A stretch of 64,000 nt of DNA from Herbaspirillum sp. DW155 (GTDB lineage Bacteria; Pseudomonadota; Gammaproteobacteria; Burkholderiales; Burkholderiaceae_D). The DNA lies in contig NZ_AP029028.1 of NCBI RefSeq assembly GCF_037076565.1, positions 1,736,001 to 1,800,000 of the forward strand, written 5' to 3'. Below are positions 35,793-44,860 of the stretch, one piece after another. The notes beneath the pieces were generated by a model, which saw nothing but the letters and a program-made list of their open reading frames with translations, was not told where the DNA came from and made no database searches. How positions within the stretch are numbered: position 1 is the stretch's first letter; every line of letters starts with the position of its first letter. The position numbers and the translations under genes were made by a program.

Positions 35793-36806
35793 ATGCCGAT
35801 GTCCCACCGCGTACTGATCCCCGTCGACCTGCAAGCCCCGCCCATATTGCCCGCTGGCGTCGTGGCGCACAGCCTGTCCGGCCGTACCATGGGCACGACC
35901 TGGAGCGTGCAGGCGCTGGCCGCGCGCAGCGTGGCGCAAGAGACCATCGCCGCCGCGGTCGAGGCGCAATTGCAGCGGGTCATCGATGAGATGAGCACCT
36001 GGGAGCCCGGCTCGCACATCAGCCGTTTCAACCGCGCGCCCGCAGGCAGCTGGCATGCATTGCCGGAGGGTTTCTTCACCGTGCTGGATGCGGCCCTGAC
36101 GATGGCCGTCGATAGCGAAGCTGCCTTCGATCCGACCGTGGGCCCGCTGGTGGACCTGTGGGGATTCGGGGCCGGCAGCGTGCAGCAGGGTGCCTTCCGC
36201 CCGCCCGATGCGGCGCTGCTGGAGGCCACGCGCCAGCGCTGCGGCTGGCAGCGCATCGTGCTCGATCGCACGCAGCGCAAGGTGCAGCAGGCAGGGGGCG
36301 TGCATCTGGATTTTTCCGGGATCGCCAAAGGATACGCGGTGGATCGGGTGGCGCAGGCGCTGCGGGAGTGCGGCTGCGTGAGCTGGCTGGCCGAGGTCGG
36401 CGGCGAGTTGTCCGGTCAGGGCGTCAAGACCGATGGCCAGCCCTGGTGGGTGGCGCTGGAACGCCCGCCCCAGGATGACAGCCCAGGCATGGTCGTGGCC
36501 TTGCACGGCCTGGCGATTGCCACCTCGGGCGACTATCGCCGCTATGTCGATCATGATGGTCACCGCTATGCCCACACCATCGATCCCCGTACCGGTACAC
36601 CTGTGCGCACTGCACCGGCCTCTGTCACGGTACTGCACCGGCAATGCATGGTGGCCGATGCCCTGGCCACGGTGCTCACTGTACTGGGCGAGGAGGCCGG
36701 ACTGTCCTTTGCCCGTGAGCGCGGGATTGCCGCTCTTTTCATCACCCGCGAAGCCGATGGCTTCCGCGAGAGCCTCACCCCGGCCCTGGCCGCCATGCTG
36801 GAGTGA
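35793..36806 (+). CDS. apbE: FAD:protein FMN transferase ApbE
   Basis: ApbE uses FAD to attach FMN covalently to a Thr in exported redox proteins. The 337-residue product shows the family blocks GRTMGTTWSVQA, MSTWEPGSHISRFNRA, FDPTVGPLVDLWGFG, LDFSGIAKGYAVDRVA, AEVGGELSGQG, IATSGDYRRY, and TIDPRTGTPV followed by MVADALAT. No clear signal peptide is visible, so it may be cytoplasmic, unlike most ApbE proteins, or its N-terminus may be misassigned. A second ATG at 35799 is an equal start candidate. Its likely substrate is the DUF2271 protein two genes upstream. Its stop overlaps the GTG of the next gene. Confidence 0.93.
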   Translation: MPMSHRVLIPVDLQAPPILPAGVVAHSLSGRTMGTTWSVQALAARSVAQETIAAAVEAQLQRVIDEMSTWEPGSHISRFNRAPAGSWHALPEGFFTVLDAALTMAVDSEAAFDPTVGPLVDLWGFGAGSVQQGAFRPPDAALLEATRQRCGWQRIVLDRTQRKVQQAGGVHLDFSGIAKGYAVDRVAQALRECGCVSWLAEVGGELSGQGVKTDGQPWWVALERPPQDDSPGMVVALHGLAIATSGDYRRYVDHDGHRYAHTIDPRTGTPVRTAPASVTVLHRQCMVADALATVLTVLGEEAGLSFARERGIAALFITREADGFRESLTPALAAMLE

Positions 36807-38320
36807 GCGGCATGATGCAGACCCGTTACCTGATGGCCGCGCTGGTGGCGCTGACTTACCTGGTGTTCTGCGTGATGACGGCGCTGCGATACCGCCGTGC
36901 GCAGCAGCGCCAGCAAACCGCCTGGGGAACTGTACCGGTCACTGGCCCGGATACTGCACTGGTCGTCTTTGCCAGCCAGACCGGTACAGCTGAGCGACTG
37001 GCCTGGCAGACCGCGCAAAGTTTGCGTGCAGGTGGCCTGGAGGTGCGCGTCCTGCCGGCCGGACAGTTGAGCGATACCGATCTGGCAGCTACCCGGCTGG
37101 CCCTCTTTGTGGCCAGCACCACCGGCGAAGGCGATGCCCCCGACGATGCCGCCGCACTGGCCCGGCGCCTGGGCGACAGCGCAGGGACGGCGCTGCCGGC
37201 GCTGCGCTTTGGCGTGCTGGCGCTGGGCGACCGCAGCTATCAACAGTACTGCGCCTTCGGCCATGCACTGCACGCGTGGTTGTGCCGCCGTCATGCGCAG
37301 CCGCTGTTCGATGCCATCGAGGTCGACAACGGTGATGAAGGCGCGCTGCGCCACTGGCAGCATCAACTCGGTGTCTTGAGCGGCCACAGCGATGAGGCCG
37401 ACTGGAGTGCGCCGGCCTATGGCCGCTGGCGCCTGGAAGAGCGCCGCGTGCTCAATCCGGGCAGCGTGGGCGAGCCGGTCTTCCATGTGCGCCTCACGCC
37501 CCTGGATCTGCCTGCACCTGACTGGCAGGCCGGGGATATCGCCGAGATCGGCCCGCACAATAGTGCGGCGGCCGTCGATGCCTTCCTGCAGGCCATTGGC
37601 CGCCAGGATGAGACTCTGCGCAGCGCATTGGTCACCCGGATGTTGCCGCAAGCGGCCGACACCCTGATGCAACTGCGCACGCTGCCGGACGCCGAACTGC
37701 TGGCGGCCTTGCCGGCACTGCCACATCGCGCCTATTCGATTGCCTCGCTGCCCGCGGATGGCGCGCTGGAACTGATGGTGCGCCTGATGCACCTGCCCGA
37801 TGGGCGCGCCGGGCTGGGTTCCGGCTGGCTGGGTTTGCATGCGCAGCCGGGGCAGGAGATTGCCCTGCGGGTGCGCAGCAACAGCAGTTTCCACGGTCCT
37901 GCCGATGACCGTGCGCTGATCCTGATCGGCAACGGCACCGGCCTGGCCGGATTGCGCGCGCATCTGCGCCAGCGCGTGGCGGCCGGGCAGCGGCGCAACT
38001 GGCTGCTGTTTGGCGAACGTTCGCGCCAGTACGATTTCTTCCACCAGCAGGAGCTGGAAGAGTGGCAGGCGCAGGGCTGGCTGCAACGGCTGGATCTGGC
38101 CTTCTCGCGCGATCAGGAGCGCCGCATCTACGTGCAGGACAAGCTGGTCGAAGCCGCCGATACCGTGCGGCAATGGGTGGAGGAGGGCGCCAGCCTCTAC
38201 GTCTGCGGCAGCCTGCAGGGCATGGCCGGTGGCGTGGCCCGGGCGCTGCAGGACATCCTCGGCGAAGACGTCCTGCAGGCGCTGGCCGGGCAAGGGCGTT
38301 ACCGGCGCGACGTGTATTGA
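36803..38320 (+). CDS. Membrane-anchored NADPH-flavodoxin/sulfite-reductase-type flavoprotein reductase
   Basis: The 505-residue protein starts at a GTG overlapping the apbE stop (GTGA); ATGs at 36812 and 36815 are alternatives. A single TM helix (about 8-27) is followed by a flavodoxin domain (VVFASQTGTAERLAWQTAQS, TTGEGDAPDD, LALGDRSYQQYCAFG). An FAD domain with HRAYSIAS and a NADPH-binding domain (LILIGNGTGLAGLRAHL, LLFGERSRQYDF, YVCGSLQGMAGGV) follow. It is likely to take electrons from NADPH and deliver them to the PepSY/flavinylated partners. It resembles the fused reductases adjacent to PepSY proteins in iron-acquisition loci. Confidence 0.9.
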   Translation: MSGMMQTRYLMAALVALTYLVFCVMTALRYRRAQQRQQTAWGTVPVTGPDTALVVFASQTGTAERLAWQTAQSLRAGGLEVRVLPAGQLSDTDLAATRLALFVASTTGEGDAPDDAAALARRLGDSAGTALPALRFGVLALGDRSYQQYCAFGHALHAWLCRRHAQPLFDAIEVDNGDEGALRHWQHQLGVLSGHSDEADWSAPAYGRWRLEERRVLNPGSVGEPVFHVRLTPLDLPAPDWQAGDIAEIGPHNSAAAVDAFLQAIGRQDETLRSALVTRMLPQAADTLMQLRTLPDAELLAALPALPHRAYSIASLPADGALELMVRLMHLPDGRAGLGSGWLGLHAQPGQEIALRVRSNSSFHGPADDRALILIGNGTGLAGLRAHLRQRVAAGQRRNWLLFGERSRQYDFFHQQELEEWQAQGWLQRLDLAFSRDQERRIYVQDKLVEAADTVRQWVEEGASLYVCGSLQGMAGGVARALQDILGEDVLQALAGQGRYRRDVY

Positions 38321-38467
38321 CGCCGTGACCGCGATTTCTGCGGGCTTGATCTCATGCGGGGCCGCCCACAGGCGCCAGGCTTCATGCGGCCCGCGATTGA
38401 CGTGAATTTGCTTTTTCTCCCCGTTGCGCGAGAGAATGTCACGTCAAATCAATGAGATAAGAACAAC

Positions 38468-39832
38468 ATGAGCATATTCACCAGTCTGCTGCTGATCCTG
38501 CTCCTGGTCGTGGTCAGCGCCTTTCTTTCCTGCGCCGAGATTTCCATCGCCGCCTCCCGGAAGATCCGTCTTGAAATGATGTCCAAGGAGGGCGTACACA
38601 ACGCCGACCGGGTGCTGTCGTTGCAAGCCCAGCCGGGCAACTTCTTCACCGTGGTGCAAATCGGCCTCAATGCCGTGGCCATCCTCGGTGGCGTGGTGGG
38701 CGAGCCGGCCCTGACGCCGCACATGCGCGAGATCGTCAGCACCGTCTACACCGGACCGATGCTGGAAAACATCAGTTTCGCCTTGTCCTTCCTTGCGGTG
38801 ACGGCTTTCTTCATCCTCTTTGCCGACCTCATGCCCAAGCGCCTGGCCATGGCCGCACCCGAGCGTGCGGCCGTGGTGCTGGTCAAGCCCATGCTGCTGC
38901 TGGAAACCCTGTTCAAGCCGCTGGTGTGGTTCTTCAACAGTCTGTCGAAGTCGATCTTCACGCTGTTCGGCTTGCCACAGGTGCGCCAGGACGTGATCAC
39001 GCCCAACGAGATCCACGCCATCGTCGATGCCGGTGCCCAGGCCGGCGTGCTGCTCACGCAGGAGCATCACCTGATCGAAAACGTGTTCGAGCTGGAAAGC
39101 CGCTACGTGCCGTCGGCCATGACGCCACGGGACAGCATCGTCTATTTCCTGCTGACCGACAGCGAAGACACGATCCGCCAGAAGATCATCGACCATCCGC
39201 ATTCGCGCTTCCTGGTCTGCGATGGGCACATCGATGCGGTGCTGGGCTACATCGACAGCAAGGATGTGTTGAAGCGCCTGCTCAAGGGTGAACAATTTTC
39301 CCTGGCCGACAAGGGGCTGGTGCATACGCCGCTGTCCATCCCCGATTCCCTGAACCTGTGGGAAGTGCTGGAACGCATGAAGGCCATGGATGAAGACCTG
39401 GCCATCGTGGTCAATGAATATGCGCTGGTGGTGGGCATCATCAGCATCACCGACGTGACCGGCGTGCTGATGGGCAATCTGCTGGCCATCACCGAGGAAG
39501 AGCAGCAGATCGTGCGGCGCGATGAGAATTCCTGGCTCATGGATGGCCTGACGCCCTTGAACGATGTGATGAACGAACTGGACATCGAGGAATATCCCAA
39601 TCCGGTCGGCTATGAAACCTTGTCGGGCTTCATCATGTACATGCTGCGCAAGATTCCGAAGAAGACCGATTTCGTGCTCTTCTCGGATTTCAAGTTCGAG
39701 GTGGTGGACATCGAGGGCAACCGCATCAACCAGTTGCTGGTGACGCGCTTCAAGCAGGACAACAAGCAGGACAACAAGCAGGACAAGCCAGAAAAATCCG
39801 ACAGGAGCGTGCAATCCGGCAAAACGGAATAG
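38468..39832 (+). CDS. CNNM/CorC-family membrane protein with CBS pair (YtfL-like)
   Basis: The 454-residue protein has an N-terminal CNNM (DUF21) membrane domain with about four helices (LLLILLLVVVSAFLSCAEIS through VVLVKPMLLLETL). A tandem CBS pair (MTPRDSIVYFLLTD and LAIVVNEYALVVGIISITDV, residues about 210-345) and a C-terminal CorC/HlyC domain (GFIMYMLRKIPKK, FKFEVVDIEGNRI) follow. Such proteins take part in divalent-metal efflux or homeostasis. The C-terminal tail carries a short KQDNKQDNKQDK tandem repeat encoded by a 12-bp DNA repeat, a slippage-prone site that does not affect the domains. Confidence 0.92.
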   Translation: MSIFTSLLLILLLVVVSAFLSCAEISIAASRKIRLEMMSKEGVHNADRVLSLQAQPGNFFTVVQIGLNAVAILGGVVGEPALTPHMREIVSTVYTGPMLENISFALSFLAVTAFFILFADLMPKRLAMAAPERAAVVLVKPMLLLETLFKPLVWFFNSLSKSIFTLFGLPQVRQDVITPNEIHAIVDAGAQAGVLLTQEHHLIENVFELESRYVPSAMTPRDSIVYFLLTDSEDTIRQKIIDHPHSRFLVCDGHIDAVLGYIDSKDVLKRLLKGEQFSLADKGLVHTPLSIPDSLNLWEVLERMKAMDEDLAIVVNEYALVVGIISITDVTGVLMGNLLAITEEEQQIVRRDENSWLMDGLTPLNDVMNELDIEEYPNPVGYETLSGFIMYMLRKIPKKTDFVLFSDFKFEVVDIEGNRINQLLVTRFKQDNKQDNKQDKPEKSDRSVQSGKTE

Positions 39833-39991
39833 CAGTCAATACAACTTCATCTTGATTTTTCAGACTTTTCCTATCCTCACGGGCCGTCTAAATCCGGATA
39901 CTCCCGCACAGTCGCTTGCTTGAAAGACTGGTACTCGGGGAAAGCAGGCGGCTGTTCCAACCGTAGTAAGTAGCAAAGGTAGTCGTGGGCT

Positions 39992-40022
39992 GGCCCGTAT
40001 TCGCAAGGATGCGGGCCTTTTT
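39992..40022 (+). terminator. Intrinsic terminator after the CNNM gene
   Basis: Stem GGCCCGTAT / ATGCGGGCC (one mismatch) followed by TTTTTA. It lies 160 bp downstream of the CNNM stop and fits the plus-strand transcript. Confidence 0.75.
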
Positions 40023-40109
40023 ATTGGCCTTGTGCGGCGCCGTTTTCCGTTGCTTCGCCAGGCCGCCAGCAGCCTTCGCCGCATTGCAGTACAGTCGGAT
40101 CTGTCATGA

Positions 40110-40301
40110 ATGAAGTGGAAGACCGAATTGGGAAAAGACGTCAAGAGCCCCTGTGTATCCCTCTGCAAGCTCAAGCACGAAATCTGTACCGGCTGCGGCC
40201 GCACCCGGGATGAAATCAAGGACTGGAAATCCATGAAGCGCAAGCAGCAGCTCCACACCGTGGAGCTGGCCGCCCGGCGCATGAAGGCGATGAAGAAGTA
40301 G
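40110..40301 (+). CDS. DUF1289 small Cys-rich protein
   Basis: The 63-residue protein has the family signature SPCVSLCKLKHEICTGCGRTRDEI with four cysteines, consistent with a small Zn or Fe-S site, followed by a basic helix (ELAARRMKAMKK). DUF1289 proteins are widespread in proteobacteria and their role is not established. The ATG at 40110 is used, and an overlapping out-of-frame ATG sits four bases upstream. It stands alone between two terminated units. Confidence 0.9.
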   Translation: MKWKTELGKDVKSPCVSLCKLKHEICTGCGRTRDEIKDWKSMKRKQQLHTVELAARRMKAMKK

Positions 40302-40516
40302 GGCGGCTCAGCTGCGGGCGCCGTGATTGCGTTCGGAAATCTGGGCGTTCAGGGTCCAGAGAAACTTCCCATCCAGCGGCGATCTGTCTGCCAAAGGCTT
40401 CATATCGTTGCACCGATCCGACGGCTTGCCCGCAAGAAAAGGCCAACTGGGTTAAACTCTGCAACTTCAGGAGGCGCAAGAACCTCCCTGAAATTCCGCC
40501 ACTGTCATCCGCCCTG

Positions 40517-41908
40517 TTGCCAATCGTGCGACCTTCGCTGCTCATTCCGCTCATTGTCGGCTGTGCGCTGTTCATGGAAAACATGGACGCCACCGTGCTG
40601 GCCACCTCGCTCCCCGCGCTGGCGCGCGACCTCAATCAAGACCCGATCACCCTGAAACTGGCCATGACCGCCTACGTCGCGGCGCTGGGCGTGTTCATCC
40701 CGATCTCGGGCTGGATGGCCGACAAGCTGGGCGCCCGCAAGGTCTTCAGCACGGCCATGATCGTCTTCATGACCGGCTCCATCCTCTGCGCCGTCTCCGG
40801 TTCGCTGGTGACCTTCGTGGCCGCGCGCTTCCTGCAGGGCATCGGCGGAGCCATGATGGTGCCGGTGGGACGCGTCATCATCGCCCGTTCGGTCGACAAA
40901 TCCGAACTGGTCAAGGCGGTCAGCTATCTCACCTTGCCGGCGCTCCTGGGGCCGGTGGTCGGGCCGCTTTTGGGCGGATTCATCACGACTTACTTCCACT
41001 GGCGCTGGGTGTTCCTGATCAACATCCCGTTCTGTTTCCTGGGGTTGTACCTGGCCAAGCGCTTCATCCAGAACTTCAAGGAAGACGATCCGGCGCCGCT
41101 GGATGTGAAGGGTTTTGTACTCACCTCGGTGGGGGCGGCCATGATCATGCTGGGCCTGTCGCTGTTCGGCAGCCATCTGGTCGACGGCGCTACGCCGGTG
41201 GCCATGTGTTCCATCGGCGCCATTGCGCTGGTGATGTATTACCGCCATTCCACCCAGATCCCGTATCCGCTGCTGGACTTCCGCCTGCTGCGCATCCCCA
41301 CCTTGCATGCCAGCGTGGTGGGCGGCTCGCTGTTTCGCATCGGCCTGGGTGCGGTGCCGTTCCTGTTGCCGCTGGCCCTGCAGGAAGGGCTGGGCATGAC
41401 CGCCTTCCAGGCCGGCAGCATCACCTGTGCCTCGGCGTTCGGCTCGCTCTTCATCCGTCTGCTGGCCAGCCGGGTGCTGCGTCGCTATGGCTTCCGTACC
41501 GTGCTGATGGTCAATGCGGTGTTTGCCGGCATTGCGCTGGCGGCTTACGGCATCTTCAGCATGCATACGCCTTATCTGCTGATCGTCACCATCGTATTGA
41601 TGGGCGGCGTGTTCCCGGCGCTGCAATTCACCTGCCTGAACTCGATCGCCTATGCCGACATCGACAGCCGCGACGCCGGCCGTGTCACCAGCCTGGCCAG
41701 CGTGATCCAGCAACTGTCGCTGGGCCTGGGCGTGACGGTGGCCGGGATCGTGCTGCAACTGTCGAACCACCTGCAGGGCCATGCCACCATCGTCGAAGCC
41801 GACTTCTGGCCGGCCTTCCTGGTCATCGGCCTGTTCTCGGTGGCCTCGGTGCCCATCAGCGGCAAGCTGCCGCGCAATGCGGGGCTGGAGCTGTCGCGCG
41901 GCAAATGA
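40517..41908 (+). CDS. MFS drug exporter, DHA2-like
   Basis: The 463-residue membrane protein has 12-14 predicted helices. Motif A-like GWMADKLGARKVF lies after TM2, motif C-like LPALLGPVVGPLLGGFIT in TM5, and the DHA2-type N-terminus FMENMDATVLATSLPALA contains the conserved D. Likely substrates are hydrophobic drugs or metabolites, exported by proton antiport. The start is a TTG at 40517 or a GTG at 40526; no ATG gives a complete TM1. No regulator is adjacent. Confidence 0.88.
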   Translation: MPIVRPSLLIPLIVGCALFMENMDATVLATSLPALARDLNQDPITLKLAMTAYVAALGVFIPISGWMADKLGARKVFSTAMIVFMTGSILCAVSGSLVTFVAARFLQGIGGAMMVPVGRVIIARSVDKSELVKAVSYLTLPALLGPVVGPLLGGFITTYFHWRWVFLINIPFCFLGLYLAKRFIQNFKEDDPAPLDVKGFVLTSVGAAMIMLGLSLFGSHLVDGATPVAMCSIGAIALVMYYRHSTQIPYPLLDFRLLRIPTLHASVVGGSLFRIGLGAVPFLLPLALQEGLGMTAFQAGSITCASAFGSLFIRLLASRVLRRYGFRTVLMVNAVFAGIALAAYGIFSMHTPYLLIVTIVLMGGVFPALQFTCLNSIAYADIDSRDAGRVTSLASVIQQLSLGLGVTVAGIVLQLSNHLQGHATIVEADFWPAFLVIGLFSVASVPISGKLPRNAGLELSRGK

Positions 41909-41952
41909 ACGCGGGGCAGGATCGGGCTGGTCAGCGCCGTGTCACAAAAAAT

Positions 41953-41987
41953 TCGCCGGTTCCTGAACAAGGGGCCGGCGATTTTTT
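41953..41987 (+). terminator. Intrinsic terminator after the MFS gene
   Basis: Stem TCGCCGG / CCGGCGA followed by TTTTTTT, starting 45 bases after the MFS stop codon. A clean rho-independent terminator. Confidence 0.85.
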
Positions 41988-42009
41988 TGCCCATCTTGCT
42001 CAACCCTCA

Positions 42010-42498
42010 AGCTCGGCCGGAACCCCCGTGGGGCAAGGGATAGCACCGATCCAGCGGTTTTCACGATGACCACTTTTGACAGCATATTGACTGCCGTTGG
42101 GAACTTTTAAAAGTGCTTCAGATCAGTAAGTTATCGATTTACATTGTTTCATTGCTGGACAGCATTAAGCGATTGCTCTAAACTATCGTTTGTCTTCGCG
42201 ACATTACTTGTTCAACAACGACCCTTTAGCAGTGTCCGATCCGCAGAGTGCGGGTTGTCCAAATTTCCGGCTGGCAGCGCGAATGCTCTCCCGTTCTCCA
42301 CGGTGACCCGTTCCCATCCCTGTCCGGTATGCATCATGCCGGGGCTGGCGTCATCGCTTCGGTTTCATCGCTGCCTTTGCAGCTTTCGGTTCGCATCCAA
42401 ACGATATGCCCAGCGGGCAAGCGAACCCTTTAAAACTTGATCCCAGAAACCCGTCGTCGCGGCGTCATGTCGCCTCGGCTATACCAACAGGGGGTAAC
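42010..42498. other. 489-bp non-coding stretch upstream of the osmoprotectant operon
   Basis: No convincing gene is seen. The first half (42060-42200) is AT-rich with TTTTGACAG, TATTGACTG and ACTTTTAAAAGT elements suited to promoters and an operator. The second half is GC-normal. Its only open frames have atypical composition (many Ser, Arg and Cys) and no ribosome site. It most likely carries the osmotic-stress promoter(s) and a long leader of the ABC operon. Confidence 0.5.
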
Positions 42499-43212
42499 AT
42501 GACACGTGTTCGTCACGTCTTCGCCGGCGCGTTCGGTTTTGCGCTGGTCCTTGCAGGCCTGGTCTGGTGGATAGGCCCGGACGTCATCCAGAAATATCGC
42601 GGTGACCTGGTGTACTACACCGGCAAGCATCTGGAACTGGTCTTCAGTTCGATGATGCTGGCCCTGATCACCGGCATTCCGGCCGGTATCGCGCTGTCCC
42701 GCCCGGGTGCGCAGCGCAGTGCAGAGAAGTTCATCCAGATCTTCAACATCGGCAACACCATTCCTTCCATCGCCGTGCTGGCGCTGGCATTGGCCGCCTT
42801 CGGCATCGGCAATGGCCCGACCATCCTGGCCTTGTGGCTGGCGTCGCTCCTGCCCATCGTGCGCAATACCTACGAGGGTTTGAAAAACGTGCCGGCGTCG
42901 ATGAAGGAAGCCGCGCGCGGCATCGGCATGAAGCCGCATCAGATCCTGTTCCGGGTGGAGCTGCCCAATGCGCTGCCCATCATCGTCGGCGGCGTCCGCA
43001 CGGCGCTGGCGATCAATGTGGGCACCGCACCGCTGTCGATGCTCATCGGCGGCGAGAGCCTGGGTGGCCTGATCTTCCCCGGCATCTACCTGAACAATCA
43101 CGGCCAACTGCTGCTGGGTGCGGCCGCCACCGCCTTGCTGGCGCTGGTGCTGGATGCCCTGGTGACCTCGCTGTCGGGTTTCTACCTGGCGCGTCGCGGG
43201 CTGCGCACCTGA
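42499..43212 (+). CDS. Osmoprotectant (glycine betaine/choline-type) ABC transporter permease 1
   Basis: This 237-residue inner-membrane permease has a BPD_transp_1 domain and the EAA loop EAARGIGMKPHQILFRVELPNALPIIVGGV. About six helices are visible (from AFGFALVLAGLVWWIG). The ATG at 42499 follows CAGGGGGTAAC. It is the first gene of a four-gene operon that continues with binding protein, second permease and ATPase. Confidence 0.92.
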   Translation: MTRVRHVFAGAFGFALVLAGLVWWIGPDVIQKYRGDLVYYTGKHLELVFSSMMLALITGIPAGIALSRPGAQRSAEKFIQIFNIGNTIPSIAVLALALAAFGIGNGPTILALWLASLLPIVRNTYEGLKNVPASMKEAARGIGMKPHQILFRVELPNALPIIVGGVRTALAINVGTAPLSMLIGGESLGGLIFPGIYLNNHGQLLLGAAATALLALVLDALVTSLSGFYLARRGLRT

Positions 43213-43284
43213 TCCGGCAGCTCATTTCCATCACAAGAACGACCGCACGCCAGCAGATCCCGGCACAGCGGCAGAGAGGAAAGC

Positions 43285-44199
43285 ATGACAAAGAAGACCA
43301 TCGCAAAATACGCCCTGTGCGCCCTCGCAATTGGGCTGGCCCTGTTCGGCACGGCCCGTGCGCAGGCCCAGAACCTGGTCATCGGCGGCAAGAACTTCAC
43401 CGAGCAATTGCTGCTCTCGGACATGACCGCGCAATACCTGCGCGCCAAGGGCTATGACACCGAACTGAAGAACGGCCTTGGCACCACGCTGATGCGTTCG
43501 GCGCTGGAAAGCGGTCAGCTCGATATCGTCTGGGATTACACCGGCACCGCCCTGATCGTCTACAACCACATCGAGGACAAGCTTGATCCCGACCAGATCT
43601 ACCAGAAGGTCAAGGAACTGGACGCGCCGCGCGGCCTGACCTGGCTCAACGAGTCCGAACTGAACAACACCTACGCCTTCGCCATGCCGCGCGAGCTGGC
43701 AGAGAAGTACCACATCCGTTCACTACAGGATCTCGCCGATCGCATCAATGAGGATGACAAGGAGGGTGGCAAGCCGCACCTCATGGGCGTGGACTACGAG
43801 TTCGCTTCGCGCCCTGACGGTCTCGGTCCCATGCAGGCGCTGTATGGCTTCAGGCTGGACCGCAGCGAGGTCAAGCAGATGGACCCGGGTCTGGTCTACA
43901 CGGCGCTGAAGAATGAACAATTGTTCGTCGGCCTGACCTATGCCTCCGATGGCCGCATCAAGGGCTTCGACCTGCAATTGCTGGAGGACGACAAGGGATA
44001 CTTCGCCGCCTACAAGGCCACCCCGGTGGTGCGTCAGGAGGTGCTGGAGAAGAACCCCAGGCTGGCCGAACAATTGAACGAACTGGCCGCCAAGATCGAC
44101 ACGGCCACCATGACCGAACTGAACAAGCGCGTCGACATCGACCAGGAACCGGTAGCCAAGGTGGCCGCCGATTTCCTCAAGCAAGCCGGCCTGATCTGA
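43285..44199 (+). CDS. Osmoprotectant ABC transporter substrate-binding protein (OpuAC/OsmF type)
   Basis: The 304-residue protein has a Sec signal peptide (LCALAIGLALFGTARAQA) and mature sequence starting with IGGKNFTEQLLLSDM, the OpuAC hallmark. DYTGTALIVYNH and FASRPDGLGPMQALYGF surround the ligand site. The family binds glycine betaine, choline or related quaternary amines in the periplasm. It lies 72 bp after the first permease and 10 bp before the second, so it is clearly co-transcribed. Confidence 0.93.
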   Translation: MTKKTIAKYALCALAIGLALFGTARAQAQNLVIGGKNFTEQLLLSDMTAQYLRAKGYDTELKNGLGTTLMRSALESGQLDIVWDYTGTALIVYNHIEDKLDPDQIYQKVKELDAPRGLTWLNESELNNTYAFAMPRELAEKYHIRSLQDLADRINEDDKEGGKPHLMGVDYEFASRPDGLGPMQALYGFRLDRSEVKQMDPGLVYTALKNEQLFVGLTYASDGRIKGFDLQLLEDDKGYFAAYKATPVVRQEVLEKNPRLAEQLNELAAKIDTATMTELNKRVDIDQEPVAKVAADFLKQAGLI

Positions 44200-44209
44200 G
44201 GAGGGAACC

Positions 44210-44860
44210 ATGAACATCTTCCAATACCTGCACTCGGACTGGCGCAACATCCTCGACCTGACCCTGCAGCATCTTGAACTGGTGGGCATTGCGGTGAGCC
44301 TGGCCATTGCCATCGGCGTACCGCTGGGCATCCTGATCGTGCGGGTGCGCTGGCTGGCCGGTCCTTTGATGGGACTGGCGACCATCGTGCTGACGCTGCC
44401 TTCCATCGCGCTCTTCGGTCTGATGATTCCGGTGTTCTCGCAATTCGGCGCCGGCATCGGGCCCTTGCCGGCCATTACCGCCGTGTTCCTGTATTCGCTG
44501 CTGCCCATCATGCGAAACACCTACCTGGCGCTGGAGAACATCGAAGCCGGCATCAAGGAAGCCGGCATCGGCATCGGCATGACCTTCTGGCAGCGCCTGC
44601 GCATGGTGGACCTGCCGCTGGCCGTGCCGGTCATCCTTGGGGGTGTGCGCACGGCGGTGGTGATGAACATCGGCGTGATGGCCATTGCCGCCGTCATTGG
44701 CGCGGGCGGGCTGGGCGTGCTGATCCTGCATGCGATCAGCCAGAGCAACATGCAAAAACTCGTGGTGGGCGCGGTGATGATCAGCGTGCTGGCCATCATC
44801 GCGGACACGCTGCTGCAACGTCTGCAGAAAATCCTGACACCGAAAGGAGTACAAAAATGA
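44210..44860 (+). CDS. Osmoprotectant ABC transporter permease 2
   Basis: This 216-residue permease has a BPD_transp_1 domain, the EAA loop EAGIGIGMTFWQRLRMVDLPL and five or six helices (VGIAVSLAIAIGVPLGILIV, AAVIGAGGLGVLILHAI). It pairs with the permease encoded at 42499-43212. Its stop codon overlaps the ATPase start by four bases (ATGA). Confidence 0.93.
   Translation: MNIFQYLHSDWRNILDLTLQHLELVGIAVSLAIAIGVPLGILIVRVRWLAGPLMGLATIVLTLPSIALFGLMIPVFSQFGAGIGPLPAITAVFLYSLLPIMRNTYLALENIEAGIKEAGIGIGMTFWQRLRMVDLPLAVPVILGGVRTAVVMNIGVMAIAAVIGAGGLGVLILHAISQSNMQKLVVGAVMISVLAIIADTLLQRLQKILTPKGVQK

Noticed and set aside
42144-42440. 98-codon frame in the region before the osmoprotectant operon
   Set aside because: No ribosome site, no recognisable motif and amino-acid composition unlike neighbouring genes.
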